From: Chitinophagaceae bacterium
Lineage (GTDB): Bacteria > Bacteroidota > Bacteroidia > Chitinophagales > Chitinophagaceae
Assembly: GCA_947456805.1 (NCBI GenBank)
Contig: CANGTN010000015.1
Location: forward strand, 1 to 42,065
DNA length: 42,065 bases
Reading direction: 5' to 3'
In this document: positions 26,845 through 35,517 of the stretch, one piece after another
How positions within the stretch are numbered: position 1 is the first letter of the stretch
How the letters are laid out: each line of letters begins with the position of its first letter
Program-made: the position numbers and the translations under genes
Notes under the pieces: model-generated
Database searches by the model: none
What the model was told of the DNA's origin: nothing
Seen by the model: only the letters and a program-made list of their open reading frames with translations

Positions 26845-28050
26845 ATGCCAGGCTTTGAATTTTTTGGTGATGAAGAAAGAAAAGAAGTAAATGATGTTTT
26901 GGAAACAGGAATATTGATGCGCTATGGCTTTGATGGTCCTCGTAAAGGCATCTGGAAAAGCAATGAGTTGGAGAAAGCAATTACCCAAACATTTGGTTGC
27001 AAATACGCACAATTAACTAGCAGCGGGACAGCAGCATTAACAACTGCTATGGCTGCACTGGGCATAGGTGTGAGTGATGAAGTAATTATGCCTTCCTTCA
27101 CATTTGTTGCAAGTTTTGAAGCTGTATTAAGCGTTGGTGCAATACCTGTTTTGGTTGATGTAGATGAAACCCTAACACTCAATCCAGAGGCTGTACGCAA
27201 AGCTGTTAATGCAAAAACAAAATGTATTATGCCTGTACACATGTGCGGGAGTATGGCTGATTTAGATGCATTGAAAGCAATTTGTGTAGAACACAATTTA
27301 ATATTATTGGAAGATGCTTGCCAAAGTATTGGCGGCAAATACAAAGGCAAACATTTGGGCTCAATTGGTGATGCAGGGACTTTTAGTTTTGACTTTGTAA
27401 AAATGATTACTACTGCCGAAGGTGGTGTTGTAATGACGAATAATGAAGACGTGTATATTAAAAGCGATGGTTACACCGATCATGGACATGACCATAAAGG
27501 AGTAGATAGAGGTGCAGACCTTCATCCTTTTATTGGATATAATTTTAGAATCAGTGAATTGCATGCTGCTGTTGGATTAGCGCAAATTAGAAAGCTAGAT
27601 ATGTTTTTAAACTTACAACGAAAAAACAATAAAGCTTTGCGTAGTTATCTGGAACAAATACCGGAAGTGACTTTTAGGGTTGTACCTGAAGGTGGCGAAG
27701 ACAGCTGTAGTTTTTTAAGTTGGTTTTTACCAACCGAAGCGCTGATGAAAGCAACTGTTGCTGAAATGAAAGCACAAGGAATTCTTGCAGGAAATTTTTA
27801 CTGGTATGCAAACAATTGGCATTACATTAAGCAATGGCAACATTTACACGAAGCAACAACATTAAATACAATCAGCACCGAACAAAGAACTGCATTACAT
27901 AATTTAGCTACTCAGGATTTTAGTGTTAGTGATGCGGTAATGAGCCGTTGTGTTTCTACTGCAATTAGCTTGGTGTGGACTGAAGAACAAATTAAAGACA
28001 AAGGTGAAAGAATGGTTGCGGTGATTAGGAAGGTTTTGGCAGAAGGATAA
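26845..28050 (+). CDS. kdnA: 8-amino-3,8-dideoxy-manno-octulosonate transaminase
   Basis: This 401-residue DegT/DnrJ/EryC1 (fold-type I) aminotransferase has the KdnA-type N-terminus MPGFEFFGDEERKEVNDVLE and later WKSNELEKA. The core has LTSSGTAALTTAMAALGIG, EDACQSIGGKYKG, and the PLP-lysine block FSFDFVKMITTAEGG (K186). DHGHDHKGVDRGADLHPFIG and FYWYANNWHYIKQW are also present. I recall the Shewanella KdnA sequence as very similar across these blocks. It aminates the 8-aldehyde of Kdo, made by KdnB, to give 8-amino-Kdo for the lipid A inner core. kdnB lies about 1 kb downstream on the other strand. A TACTTTTG box at 26772 may be its -7 element, but no -33 match is seen. Confidence 0.85.
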   Translation: MPGFEFFGDEERKEVNDVLETGILMRYGFDGPRKGIWKSNELEKAITQTFGCKYAQLTSSGTAALTTAMAALGIGVSDEVIMPSFTFVASFEAVLSVGAIPVLVDVDETLTLNPEAVRKAVNAKTKCIMPVHMCGSMADLDALKAICVEHNLILLEDACQSIGGKYKGKHLGSIGDAGTFSFDFVKMITTAEGGVVMTNNEDVYIKSDGYTDHGHDHKGVDRGADLHPFIGYNFRISELHAAVGLAQIRKLDMFLNLQRKNNKALRSYLEQIPEVTFRVVPEGGEDSCSFLSWFLPTEALMKATVAEMKAQGILAGNFYWYANNWHYIKQWQHLHEATTLNTISTEQRTALHNLATQDFSVSDAVMSRCVSTAISLVWTEEQIKDKGERMVAVIRKVLAEG

Positions 28051-28124
28051 GAATTTGGTGAGACGGGAAGTAGTAAGACATAGAAGTAGGATTGATGACA
28101 GCCTCTAGCGTATTAGTGTTTTAT

Positions 28125-28997
28125 TTAAAAAAGAACAACACTCCAAGTACGTTCCCAGATTGCTTGTGGCATCAAGTTTTGTATTCCTTCTTTCTCTTGT
28201 AATTCACCCGATGAGTCAATGCTATCGGCAATGCCGCACCAGGGTTCCAGGCAAACAAAATCAGCATCTTTAAAGCTCCATATTCCATAAAAAGGGAACC
28301 CATCAAACTGCATAGTTAAACCATGTTTTGACTTGGATGAAATGATTCCAATTGTTGTTGATTTCAAATTTTTAAAAACCAATGCATCTTTATAAAATAA
28401 AGATTTTGTAAGTGCCAATTGATTGGTATTATTTAACCATGGAATTGCTTCTTTTAAAATCAAACCTTCAGCTGAAAGTGGCCATATACTTGCATTTTCG
28501 GTTTCCGAAAATTGTAAATACCAATCTGTAAAATCTGTGTTATCCGTTAGTGGCACTTTAAATGCCGGATGTGCACCACAAGAAAAAAACATGGTTTCAT
28601 AGCCGATATTTTTTACTGTGTATGTACAGATTAACTTGTTTTCATCAATTGTATAAGTAACAGCAAAAGAAAAATCAAAAGGATAATTTTTTAAAGTTGC
28701 TTCTGAGCTGTTTAAAGTATAGGTAACACTATTTTCTGTTTGTGTAGTAAGCTCAAAAAATGAATCTCTCGCAAATCCATGACGGCTTAGTTGATAGCTT
28801 TTATTATTGTAGTTGTATGTATTGTTCTTTAATCCGCCAACAATAGGAAATAATACAGGACTTTTTTTACTCCAATATGCAGGATCGGCATTCCATAGGT
28901 ATTCTAAGCCCGTTTCTTTGTTGATGATACTTTGCAGTTCAGCGCCTTTAGAAGCGATTTCTATTTGAAGTATCTGATTGAAAATTCTTGTGTTCAT
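28125..28997 (-). CDS. Aldose 1-epimerase family protein (LacX/YeaD-like)
   Basis: This 290-residue galactose mutarotase-fold protein shows ASKGAELQSIINKETGLEYLW, WSKKSPVLFPIVGGL, LSRHGFARDSFFEL (the active-site His region), FSCGAHPAFKVPL, and CLEPWCGIADSID. It has the beta-sandwich layout of the lactococcal LacX subgroup rather than classic GalM. It probably interconverts anomers of a sugar or sugar phosphate; the substrate is unknown. It lies 41 bp downstream of kdnB and on the same strand, so it may be co-transcribed and could act on a Kdo-pathway sugar (inference). Confidence 0.88.
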   Translation of the reverse strand: MNTRIFNQILQIEIASKGAELQSIINKETGLEYLWNADPAYWSKKSPVLFPIVGGLKNNTYNYNNKSYQLSRHGFARDSFFELTTQTENSVTYTLNSSEATLKNYPFDFSFAVTYTIDENKLICTYTVKNIGYETMFFSCGAHPAFKVPLTDNTDFTDWYLQFSETENASIWPLSAEGLILKEAIPWLNNTNQLALTKSLFYKDALVFKNLKSTTIGIISSKSKHGLTMQFDGFPFYGIWSFKDADFVCLEPWCGIADSIDSSGELQEKEGIQNLMPQAIWERTWSVVLF

Positions 28998-29038
28998 TGG
29001 TTTGAATGACTTACTAAAACTTATTACTTACAACTTCA

Positions 29039-30112
29039 CTAAAGTTTTTCGTACAATGCTCTCAGTTTTTCTCTTGTCATAATTTGTTCCCAGTCTTTGC
29101 CCAAAGCATTCTCCCATAAGGGTTTCATACCAAGGCTAACATTCATCATGGTGTCAAATTGTTCGTCTGTTAATCCGCTGCAAATACCTTGTGGAATATC
29201 AATATTATTTTCTTGAACCATTTGTTTAAACTCACGAACACCTTGCGGATAATATTCTTCCAAATGATTCATAACAATACAGTTGCCTATGCCATGCTTA
29301 GTGCCTAATAAATAACTTAAGCCATAACTCACTGCATGTGCCACACCAACCTGACTGTAAGCAATGCTCATACCACCTGCATAAGAAGCCATCATTAATT
29401 TATCATCTTTAATATCTGACCAAGGCGTGTTACCAAGAAAAACTTCTCTGCAAAGTTGCAAAGCTTTCTCGCCATAACTCTTGCTGAACTCATTTAAAAA
29501 AGTTCCTTCCAAACTTTCAATACAATGTATATAACAATCCATTCCTGTATAAAAACGCTGGTTAGCAGGAGCATCTTTACACAATTCAGGATCTAAAATA
29601 ATTTGATCAAAAGGAGTAAAATCGCTATTCATTCCTAATTTTCTGGTAGGGCCCGTAAGTACTGTTGTTCTTGATACTTCAGCGCCCGTACCACTTAATG
29701 TTGGAATACCTGCTTTGTAAACACCGGCTTTTTTTACCAAATCCCAACCCTGATAATCCGCACTGCTGCCGGAATTATTCATCATTAATGCAACGGCTTT
29801 TGCAAGATCCATGGTGCTGCCACCGCCAATACCAATGATACCGCTTACTTCACCAAATTGTTCTTTTAGCTGAAGTGCCAAAGCATCAACTTGCTTGGTT
29901 TTGGGTTCATACGAAACATCGGCATAAATGATAACATCATTGTCTCTTAGCGGAATACGATTGGGTAATGCTTTGCCTTCAAAAAAATGATCTACTAAAA
30001 AAACCATTGGTGCATTTGGTTTACGTTGTGGTGCAAGGATTTCATCCAATTGATTGAAAGACCCTCTTCCATAAACAACATAGCCCACCATTTTAAAATT
30101 TCTGAATTGCAT
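29039..30112 (-). CDS. kdnB: 3-deoxy-manno-octulosonate 8-oxidase (iron-containing alcohol dehydrogenase)
   Basis: This 357-residue group III iron-dependent alcohol dehydrogenase has an N-terminal Rossmann domain with GIIGIGGGSTMDLAKAVAL (nucleotide-binding 96-100). The metal-binding C-terminal half carries GMDCYIHCIESL, VGVAHAVSYGLSYLLGTKHG and NCIVMNHLEEYYP. MKPLWENALG is present near the C-terminus. The N-terminus FRNFKMVGYVVYGRGSF and overall length fit KdnB, which oxidises the 8-hydroxyl of Kdo before KdnA transamination. The assignment rests on family and on the nearby kdnA; the generic ADH call is certain. It probably forms a transcript with the epimerase-like gene. Confidence 0.85.
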   Translation of the reverse strand: MQFRNFKMVGYVVYGRGSFNQLDEILAPQRKPNAPMVFLVDHFFEGKALPNRIPLRDNDVIIYADVSYEPKTKQVDALALQLKEQFGEVSGIIGIGGGSTMDLAKAVALMMNNSGSSADYQGWDLVKKAGVYKAGIPTLSGTGAEVSRTTVLTGPTRKLGMNSDFTPFDQIILDPELCKDAPANQRFYTGMDCYIHCIESLEGTFLNEFSKSYGEKALQLCREVFLGNTPWSDIKDDKLMMASYAGGMSIAYSQVGVAHAVSYGLSYLLGTKHGIGNCIVMNHLEEYYPQGVREFKQMVQENNIDIPQGICSGLTDEQFDTMMNVSLGMKPLWENALGKDWEQIMTREKLRALYEKL

Positions 30113-30377
30113 AAGCGGATTTTTAAAGTACGAATTTGAGTGAATTTATTGAATTGTACAAGCTTGGGGAAAAGAAGCGCAGTAGAACTATTCGTTTATA
30201 AAAATTATAGTGCATTTACTTAACGAAATAAGTTGTACTTATTTATATTAACTAATTGCCGAAGCCCTTTGCTGTTGTGGCTTTCGCATTCTTAGTATGA
30301 ATTTTAAAGAAAAATATTTGTTTTGTTGAATGAAGCAATGGACGATAAAATTCAAGCAAACTAAAATATATAAAATT

Positions 30378-30851
30378 TCAATTCAACACTTTTTCCATGT
30401 ACACCACGCCATCCAAAGGATTTTCATAATAAGCATTCGTAACAACAAAGTCCATTTTTTTATACAACTGTAATGCGGCTTCTAAGCGATCTAAAGTATC
30501 TAACTTCATAGTTGTATACCCAAGCTTTTTTGCGATTCGTACAATCTCATTTGCCAGCGCTTCACCAATTTTATGGTTACGAAATATTGAACGCACAAAT
30601 AATCTTTTCATTTCGCAAATTCCCTCCTCTTGTAAAGGCTGTAATGCAATACAGCCCGCTATTTCATTATTCCAATAAGCCAATAACAATGCGCCTTTTG
30701 GGTTACCGTATTTGTACAACGGATTATCTAGTTCATCATCAAAAGATTGAAAACGCAAGTCTGCATTCAATTCATTTTCATATTCCCGAAACAATGTTCT
30801 TGCTTCGTTTAATTGTTTTCCCTCTTGTGTAATTTGAATGATTGTGAGCAT
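30378..30851 (-). CDS. GNAT family N-acetyltransferase
   Basis: This 157-residue single GNAT domain has a central strand LLLAYWNNEIAGCIALQPL, MKRLFVRSIFRNHKIGEALANEIV (acetyl-CoA-binding R-x-x-x-I-G-x-A block, ~87-110), and MKLDTLDRLEAALQLYKKMDF. It resembles small-molecule or YncA-like acetyltransferases; the acceptor is unknown. It follows selD by 48 bp on the same strand without an obvious terminator, so it may be the last gene of the mnmH-selD transcript. Confidence 0.85.
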   Translation of the reverse strand: MLTIIQITQEGKQLNEARTLFREYENELNADLRFQSFDDELDNPLYKYGNPKGALLLAYWNNEIAGCIALQPLQEEGICEMKRLFVRSIFRNHKIGEALANEIVRIAKKLGYTTMKLDTLDRLEAALQLYKKMDFVVTNAYYENPLDGVVYMEKVLN

Positions 30852-30899
30852 AGATAGGTACAGAAAAAAGTGATTATTGGACTCCCTAAAAATATATTT

Positions 30900-31964
30900 C
30901 TAAGCTTCTACTCTTATTGTTTTTTCTTCTTTCGCAATCATTGTAGCGATAGGTTGTATAAAATTCCCCAAGCCGTTTTTTTGAAGCAATTCCTGAACTT
31001 CTGCTACACTATTTTCATTTACAGAAAATAACAAACCGCCATTTGTTTGTGGATCGGGCAACAAATTAAAAGCCTCCATTACATTCACCTCTTTACCAAA
31101 TACTACAGATGAACTATAAGCATTCCAATTGCGATAAGTAGCATCTGGAATAATTCTTTGTTGTAAATAATTTCTTGCAGCCGCAATTACAGGAAGATGG
31201 TTGTAATTTAATACAGCCGACAAACCGCTTCCTTCAGCCATTTCAATCAAATGGCCGAGTAAACCAAAACCCGTAACATCGGTCATCGCAGTAACCCCTT
31301 TTATTTTACCTAGTTCATACCCAATTGAATTCAATTGCATCAACTGATGAATAAGTATTTGTTCATCTTCGGGCAATAATACGCCTCTTTTTTGTGCAGT
31401 TGCTAATATGCCCACACCGATAGGTTTTGTTATAAACAACACATCGCCTTCTTGTGCGGTATTGTTTTTTTTCAAACATTCAATTGAAACAAAACCATTC
31501 ACACTTAATCCGAATACCGGCTCTGAAGTATCAATGCTATGACCGCCTGCCAAACTTATTCCGGCCGCTTTACACACAGCTCTTGCACCATCCATTACTT
31601 GTTGTGCCAATGCCGTTGAAAGCTTGTCAATAGGCCATCCAAGAATAGCGAGTGCCATAACTGGTTTTCCGCCCATTGCATATACATCACTGATTGCATT
31701 TGCAGATGCAATGCTACCAAAGGTGAATGCATCATCTACAATTGGCATAAAAAAATCGGTAGTTGCTATCAATGCAGTTCCATTTTCTAAATCATACACC
31801 GCAGCATCATCATTGCTTTGATTACCTACCAATAATTTAGGATTGTCAATAGGAATTGCATGATTGTGCAAAATTTCTTTCAAAACCTGAGGTGCAATTT
31901 TGCAACCACAACCACCACCATGTGCAAATTGTGTAAGTTTAATGCTATTCTTTTCCTCTTGCAT
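30900..31964 (-). CDS. selD: Selenide, water dikinase (selenophosphate synthetase)
   Basis: This 354-residue protein closely matches E. coli SelD in order and content. The catalytic FAHGGGCGCK has C19 and K22 (C17/K20 in E. coli); it is a Cys, not a Sec, form. LLVGNQSNDDAAVYDL, TTDFFMPIVDDAFTFG, DVYAMGGKPVMALAILGWP, GGHSIDTSEPVFGL, MTDVTGFGLLGHL and LLPDPQTNGGLLFSV follow. It makes selenophosphate from selenide and ATP. Its start overlaps the end of mnmH by 20 bp, showing translational coupling. The product feeds tRNA 2-selenouridine synthesis. Confidence 0.96.
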   Translation of the reverse strand: MQEEKNSIKLTQFAHGGGCGCKIAPQVLKEILHNHAIPIDNPKLLVGNQSNDDAAVYDLENGTALIATTDFFMPIVDDAFTFGSIASANAISDVYAMGGKPVMALAILGWPIDKLSTALAQQVMDGARAVCKAAGISLAGGHSIDTSEPVFGLSVNGFVSIECLKKNNTAQEGDVLFITKPIGVGILATAQKRGVLLPEDEQILIHQLMQLNSIGYELGKIKGVTAMTDVTGFGLLGHLIEMAEGSGLSAVLNYNHLPVIAAARNYLQQRIIPDATYRNWNAYSSSVVFGKEVNVMEAFNLLPDPQTNGGLLFSVNENSVAEVQELLQKNGLGNFIQPIATMIAKEEKTIRVEA

Positions 31965-33015
31965 AATCTATTATTTTTTTTGCATTTTCTTTGTCATTAA
32001 TAGTTGGAGCATCAACTGTTGTAATCAATTTTTCTGCATTGATTCTACTGCTGGTACTTTTCCAATATCCTCTGTCATAATAATTGAGTAATATCCTGAA
32101 ACATGCTTCTACATTATCTTCCAGCAAAAAGTTAATAGCATTTTTAGTATCAAGTCCTCCTAATCTTTTTTTAATTCGAAATATTGCATTGATTAAAAGT
32201 TCGTTGGTAAATTTTCCATAATCGTTTACAATGTGTTGTAGTCTTTCTTCAAAAGGAATATTTAAAAATAAGAGTGGTTTATTTTTCAACATATTAAAAA
32301 AAGGTGCAGGAATATTTAAGTCCCCAATGCGCTGACTTTCATTTTCAATCCAGATTATTTCGATTTCATTTTCAACTTTACTTAATGCTGTTGCCAATAA
32401 GTTTTCAAACATTTCCTGTGTGGGTTGCGGATCTACTCCAAGCCCTCCAAAAGCGGAGCCTTTATGGTTTGCGAGTCCTTCTAAATCAATAATTTTTTCA
32501 CCATTTTTTTGCAACTGATGCAACAAAGGTGTTTTCCCACTGCCCGTATAACCTCCAATAATTTTAATATTATAATCGTTTTCAAAATGCTCTAAAACCC
32601 AATGCCTGTATGCTTTGTAGCCGCCAACTAACGTGTAAACTTTGAAGCCATATAAATCCAACAACCAAGCCACAGCGGCACTTCGCATTCCGCCACGCCA
32701 ACAATGTACCAACACAACTTTCAATTTTTCTTCTTGCGTTTTTTGTTTTTGAGGCTGAAACATTGCTTCTACTGTCTCTACCATATTTATCATAGAAGCA
32801 CCAAAATATTTTAATCCATGTTTAATAGCAATTTGTCTACTTTCCTGCTTGTAAGAAGTTCCAATAATTTTTCTTTCTTCATCAGAAAATAGAGGCAGTG
32901 AAACAGCATTTGGTATATGTGCATGTGCATACTCTCCCGGGCTGCGAACATCTAATAAAATATTAGTAGCAGCGAGTTCTAAAAATTCTGAAATGTTTAA
33001 TCTTGTTATTGACAT
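31945..33015 (-). CDS. mnmH: tRNA 2-selenouridine synthase
   Basis: This 356-residue protein (SelU/YbbB) has an N-terminal rhodanese domain (~1-135) with LLDVRSPGEYAHAHIPNAVS and the active-site Cys in VHCWRGGMRSAAVAWLLDLY (C105). A P-loop domain follows (GGYTGSGKT, ~154-162) with LANHKGSAFGGLG. It replaces the 2-thio group of wobble-position mnm5s2U with selenium via a geranylated intermediate. It is the first gene of the pair with selD. A terminator isolates it from the TPR gene upstream. Confidence 0.95.
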   Translation of the reverse strand: MSITRLNISEFLELAATNILLDVRSPGEYAHAHIPNAVSLPLFSDEERKIIGTSYKQESRQIAIKHGLKYFGASMINMVETVEAMFQPQKQKTQEEKLKVVLVHCWRGGMRSAAVAWLLDLYGFKVYTLVGGYKAYRHWVLEHFENDYNIKIIGGYTGSGKTPLLHQLQKNGEKIIDLEGLANHKGSAFGGLGVDPQPTQEMFENLLATALSKVENEIEIIWIENESQRIGDLNIPAPFFNMLKNKPLLFLNIPFEERLQHIVNDYGKFTNELLINAIFRIKKRLGGLDTKNAINFLLEDNVEACFRILLNYYDRGYWKSTSSRINAEKLITTVDAPTINDKENAKKIIDYARGKE

Positions 33016-33035
33016 AGATTAAGTAATGAATTAAA

Positions 33036-33059
33036 AAAAGCCCGTATTACAGGGCTTTT
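33036..33059 (-). terminator. Terminator between the TPR gene and mnmH
   Basis: The stem AAAAGCCC/GGGCTTTT with an 8-nt loop lies 21 bp after the TPR gene stop on the minus strand, where it is followed by TTTTTTTAATT. It fits an intrinsic terminator for that gene. Confidence 0.85.
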
Positions 33060-33079
33060 AAAATAAATATTGAATGATG

Positions 33080-33736
33080 CTATCCGGGAATTCTAGAAAT
33101 ATATTTTTCAATTTCTTTTATCTGATCAACAACTTGTTGTGTTTTTGGTTTTAGTGCTTTTGCTTTTCTGAAAAAATCTTTAGCTGCTCGGAATTCTCTT
33201 TTATTCATAAAGATTTGACACATCTGAAGATAGGCAACTGCTTCACTTTCTTTATCGCCAATACCTGCGCGAATTGCTGCTCGGATATAGCTTTCGCCTT
33301 GTTTCATATCTCCTTTTTGCATTGCCATCATCCCCAATTGCAATTTATTATTGCCTTCTGCTTCGGGCATTGGACTTCCTAGTGAACTGCTTTTCTTCAA
33401 ATGCTTTTCAGCAGAATCAAAATCTTGCTTCATCATTGCAAGATTTCCTTTAATGGTATATAAAGTACTTCTTACAGGCTTGTACAATAAATTAGGGAAC
33501 CAAATTGAGTTGATAATTTTTTCAACTTCTTCAATATTACCCGCTTCCATTGGTTCTTGAATTAATCTTAAGGGACCAATAAAAAAATGGCTTGCCAAAC
33601 CAATTACAGCTAAAAAGTACAATGGAAATGTGGGCCAGAATCCTGCTACATGAGTAATATTTAAAATGATTGCTGCAAACAAAGCAACCAAGCTCAACCA
33701 AAAACGATACTTAATTATGACGTTATAAAATTTCAT
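33080..33736 (-). CDS. Membrane-anchored TPR protein
   Basis: This 218-residue protein has two hydrophobic helices near the N-terminus (~11-28 and ~33-53). A helical repeat region follows with TPR-like units: IKGNLAMMKQDFDSAEKHLKK, LQLGMMAMQKGDMKQGESYI and LQMCQIFMNKREFRAAKDFF. It ends in a basic tail. It probably scaffolds protein complexes at the cytoplasmic membrane; partners are unknown. It forms its own transcript with a terminator after it. No catalytic motif is seen. Confidence 0.75.
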   Translation of the reverse strand: MKFYNVIIKYRFWLSLVALFAAIILNITHVAGFWPTFPLYFLAVIGLASHFFIGPLRLIQEPMEAGNIEEVEKIINSIWFPNLLYKPVRSTLYTIKGNLAMMKQDFDSAEKHLKKSSSLGSPMPEAEGNNKLQLGMMAMQKGDMKQGESYIRAAIRAGIGDKESEAVAYLQMCQIFMNKREFRAAKDFFRKAKALKPKTQQVVDQIKEIEKYISRIPG

Positions 33737-33929
33737 CTTTTTTATTTAGTAATTCCGAAAAATTGATACAGCAAAACTAAAGCTTATTTTGTATGCTTTT
33801 AGGAAAAGTAATGATTTAATAATAATTAGTAAACAAAAATTATATCAGATTGTGGATTAATCCTTTCCCGATCTCCATTTGGTTGTATCTCCTTTTAATC
33901 TTTTCAATGCATCCCATTTTGTTAAAATT

Positions 33930-33990
33930 CCCTACCAGAGATGATTTCGAACTTGTGGATGGATGCTGAGATGTTGATGAATCTTTAGGG
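33930..33990. repeat. Dispersed ~60-bp repeat, copy R1
   Basis: The segment beginning ccctaccagag and containing gatgatttcgaacttgtgga and agatgttgatga aligns with copy R2 at 35452, with a shared 20-bp identical core, and more weakly with R3 at 40418. Read on the minus strand, the core resembles a tRNA T-arm (GTTCGAAATC). R1 and R2 are direct repeats that bracket the surface-protein gene. Confidence 0.7.
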
Positions 33991-34083
33991 AAAGTAATTC
34001 AGAAAATAAAATGCTAAAACCTTTTTTAATATTATTTCGTGAGAAATAAGTAAATCTTTCGCACACATAACTATAAAATAAAT

Positions 34084-34124
34084 TGGCGCAAGTGAACCGT
34101 TATTACGGAAGACTTGCGCCGGTG
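34084..34124 (-). terminator. Terminator of the surface-protein gene
   Basis: A 9-bp GC-rich stem (GGCGCAAGT/ACTTGCGCC, arms 34085-34093 and 34112-34120) with a nested CCG/CGG pair in the loop lies 30 bp after the stop of the gene at 34155 on the minus strand. An AATTTATTTTAT stretch follows it there. Confidence 0.8.
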
Positions 34125-34154
34125 AAAAAACTTTTTACAAAAGGGTATTATTAA

Positions 34155-35216
34155 TTAAAGATTCCTAACAACTGAAATAAAGATGACTTTACTTGTGCCT
34201 ACCTCCATGCACCACCACTTAAATTCATACCAGCGATAAGTGTTACCCACTGGCACTTGGACATTAGTGGTAATTATCTCAGCATTTGAAGTAGTCCACC
34301 AAACATTACTATCACTATCAATATTGACAGAGGCTCCTGAAGCTATTGCTGTATTAATTGCTGTTTTATATTGATTAACTGAGGGTGCCGATGTCTGGTA
34401 GGTAATGGTTTGCTGCGAAGAGGATGTGTTCTTAATTTGTGGGATATAATACGAATTGCCATTGCCAACCAAGTTAGCTTGAAGGCCATCAATTTCAGGC
34501 ACACGCGTTAAATTATTTAATGTTGCATGCGATGATAGATTAAACCCATTAGCTTCAGCAGTCGTTCTTGGAATTGCATATGATGCCGTAATTGCCTCAC
34601 CTATGTTCAATACAGATCCGCTTCCTACAACTGCTGTACCAGTTGCCGCCCCCAAAGTTGAGGGTATTGCAAAACTAGCTGTAGCAGGTGAAGAAGCAGC
34701 AGGAGTTCCACTCACATTGTATACTAGTACCCCTGTGCCATAATTGAGTGTGCCACCTTGCAGGGAGGCACTTAGACCAGCTACACCAGTAGAATTTATA
34801 GTACTGCCGTTAGCATAACTACCGCCATTTCCGCCTGAATAAGGTATTTTCAGAACACCGGTATAAGGTGTATTAATGGTATAGGTGGTAGGTTCAAGTT
34901 TAGCATTAGCATAATCCAATGAAGTTATAGACCCTGCAGTAGAGGTGACATTGGCCAACTGCTTCCACTCAGTTCCGGTATAATAGTAAAATCCACTAAC
35001 CTGATCTGTTTGGTATACAAACAATCCTGTTGCAGGGCTGGTAATTGATGTTCTTTGTGATGCGGTCATTCTTGGGATTAAAAGCCCTTTGTTAGAACTA
35101 GTTAAATCTAATATAGCCTTGGAATTTGGAGTAATTGTCCCAATGCCAACCTGGGCATAAATCATGGTGGTTGCGAGAACTAGTAGGCAAGTAGCAAGAA
35201 TTGATTTGGAAAACAT
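34155..35216 (-). CDS. Secreted surface protein with Bacteroidota 'GIGT...GLLIPRM' module
   Basis: This 353-residue protein has a signal peptide (residues 1-21, ending TMIYAQ). Its module VGIGTITPNSKAILDLTSS, KGLLIPRMTASQRTSI and GLFVYQTDQVSGFYYYTG (~22-88) is homologous to the start of the collagen-like protein at 1-784. The rest is Ser/Thr/Gly-rich beta repeats (YANGSTINSTGVAGLSASLQ, LNYGTGVLVYNVSG) and a C-terminal beta-rich end (VQVPVGNTYRWYEFKWWCME). There is no T9SS tail. It is likely displayed or secreted, possibly a fibre subunit or adhesin. It stands alone between direct repeats R1 and R2 and may be a mobile or exchangeable cassette gene. Confidence 0.8.
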   Translation of the reverse strand: MFSKSILATCLLVLATTMIYAQVGIGTITPNSKAILDLTSSNKGLLIPRMTASQRTSITSPATGLFVYQTDQVSGFYYYTGTEWKQLANVTSTAGSITSLDYANAKLEPTTYTINTPYTGVLKIPYSGGNGGSYANGSTINSTGVAGLSASLQGGTLNYGTGVLVYNVSGTPAASSPATASFAIPSTLGAATGTAVVGSGSVLNIGEAITASYAIPRTTAEANGFNLSSHATLNNLTRVPEIDGLQANLVGNGNSYYIPQIKNTSSSQQTITYQTSAPSVNQYKTAINTAIASGASVNIDSDSNVWWTTSNAEIITTNVQVPVGNTYRWYEFKWWCMEVGTSKVIFISVVRNL

Positions 35217-35395
35217 TTTATTTTTATTGGGTTTGAGTTAACAATATATAATTGTGTAAAGATAAGCGGTTTTGTATATTTTTTTTACCTGCGGATTCTT
35301 TTTTTGGAACGGATTAATAGCTGAAAAAATAGTACATATTATGATTAATTTATATAATATTATCTAATGGAGTTTTATGTTAAAACGCTTACACC

Positions 35396-35439
35396 AACTA
35401 ATTGTGGATGGATATAAAAAAGTCCACAATAATTAGTTG
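35396..35439. repeat. Long inverted repeat preceding R2
   Basis: CAACTAATTGTGGA pairs with TCCACAATAATTAGTTG (one 3-nt bulge), giving a stem of 13-14 pairs around a ~14-nt A-rich loop. It lies 12 bp before the GTAGCCCT start of R2, so hairpin plus repeat may form one unit. A smaller, imperfect hairpin sits in the same relative place before R3. Confidence 0.65.
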
Positions 35440-35451
35440 TGAATTTTTAAT

Positions 35452-35517
35452 GGTAGCCCTATCGGGGATGATTTCGAACTTGTGGAATGATGTGCAGATG
35501 TTGATGAGTCTTTAGTG
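35452..35517. repeat. Dispersed ~60-bp repeat, copy R2
   Basis: This copy reads gtagccctatcgggg, then the 20-bp core shared exactly with R1, then gatgtgcagatgttgatgagtcttta. It is the best preserved copy. On the minus strand it looks like the 3' half of a tRNA (acceptor AGGGCTAC and T-arm), but no matching 5' half or anticodon arm is present. Confidence 0.7.

Larger units (their letters stand above)
33737..34154. other. Gene-free stretch at the left border of the accessory region
   Basis: The 418 bp hold the promoter side of the TPR gene (a TAGTTTTG box lies on the minus strand at 33772-33779, without a clear -33 partner), one copy of the dispersed 60-bp repeat, and the terminator of the surface-protein gene. 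No coding frame looks real. Confidence 0.6.

Noticed and set aside
26922-27350. Minus-strand open frame of 142 codons inside kdnA
   Set aside because: It mirrors the kdnA coding sequence; the plus-strand frame carries all transaminase motifs.
30257-30290. Hairpin CGAAGCC/GGCTTTCG between GNAT and kdnB as a terminator
   Set aside because: The stem is short and bulged and has no T-run after it on the minus strand.
35452-35517. Intact tRNA gene on the minus strand
   Set aside because: Only an acceptor-like and T-arm-like half can be drawn; there is no anticodon arm, D-arm or matching 5' acceptor strand.
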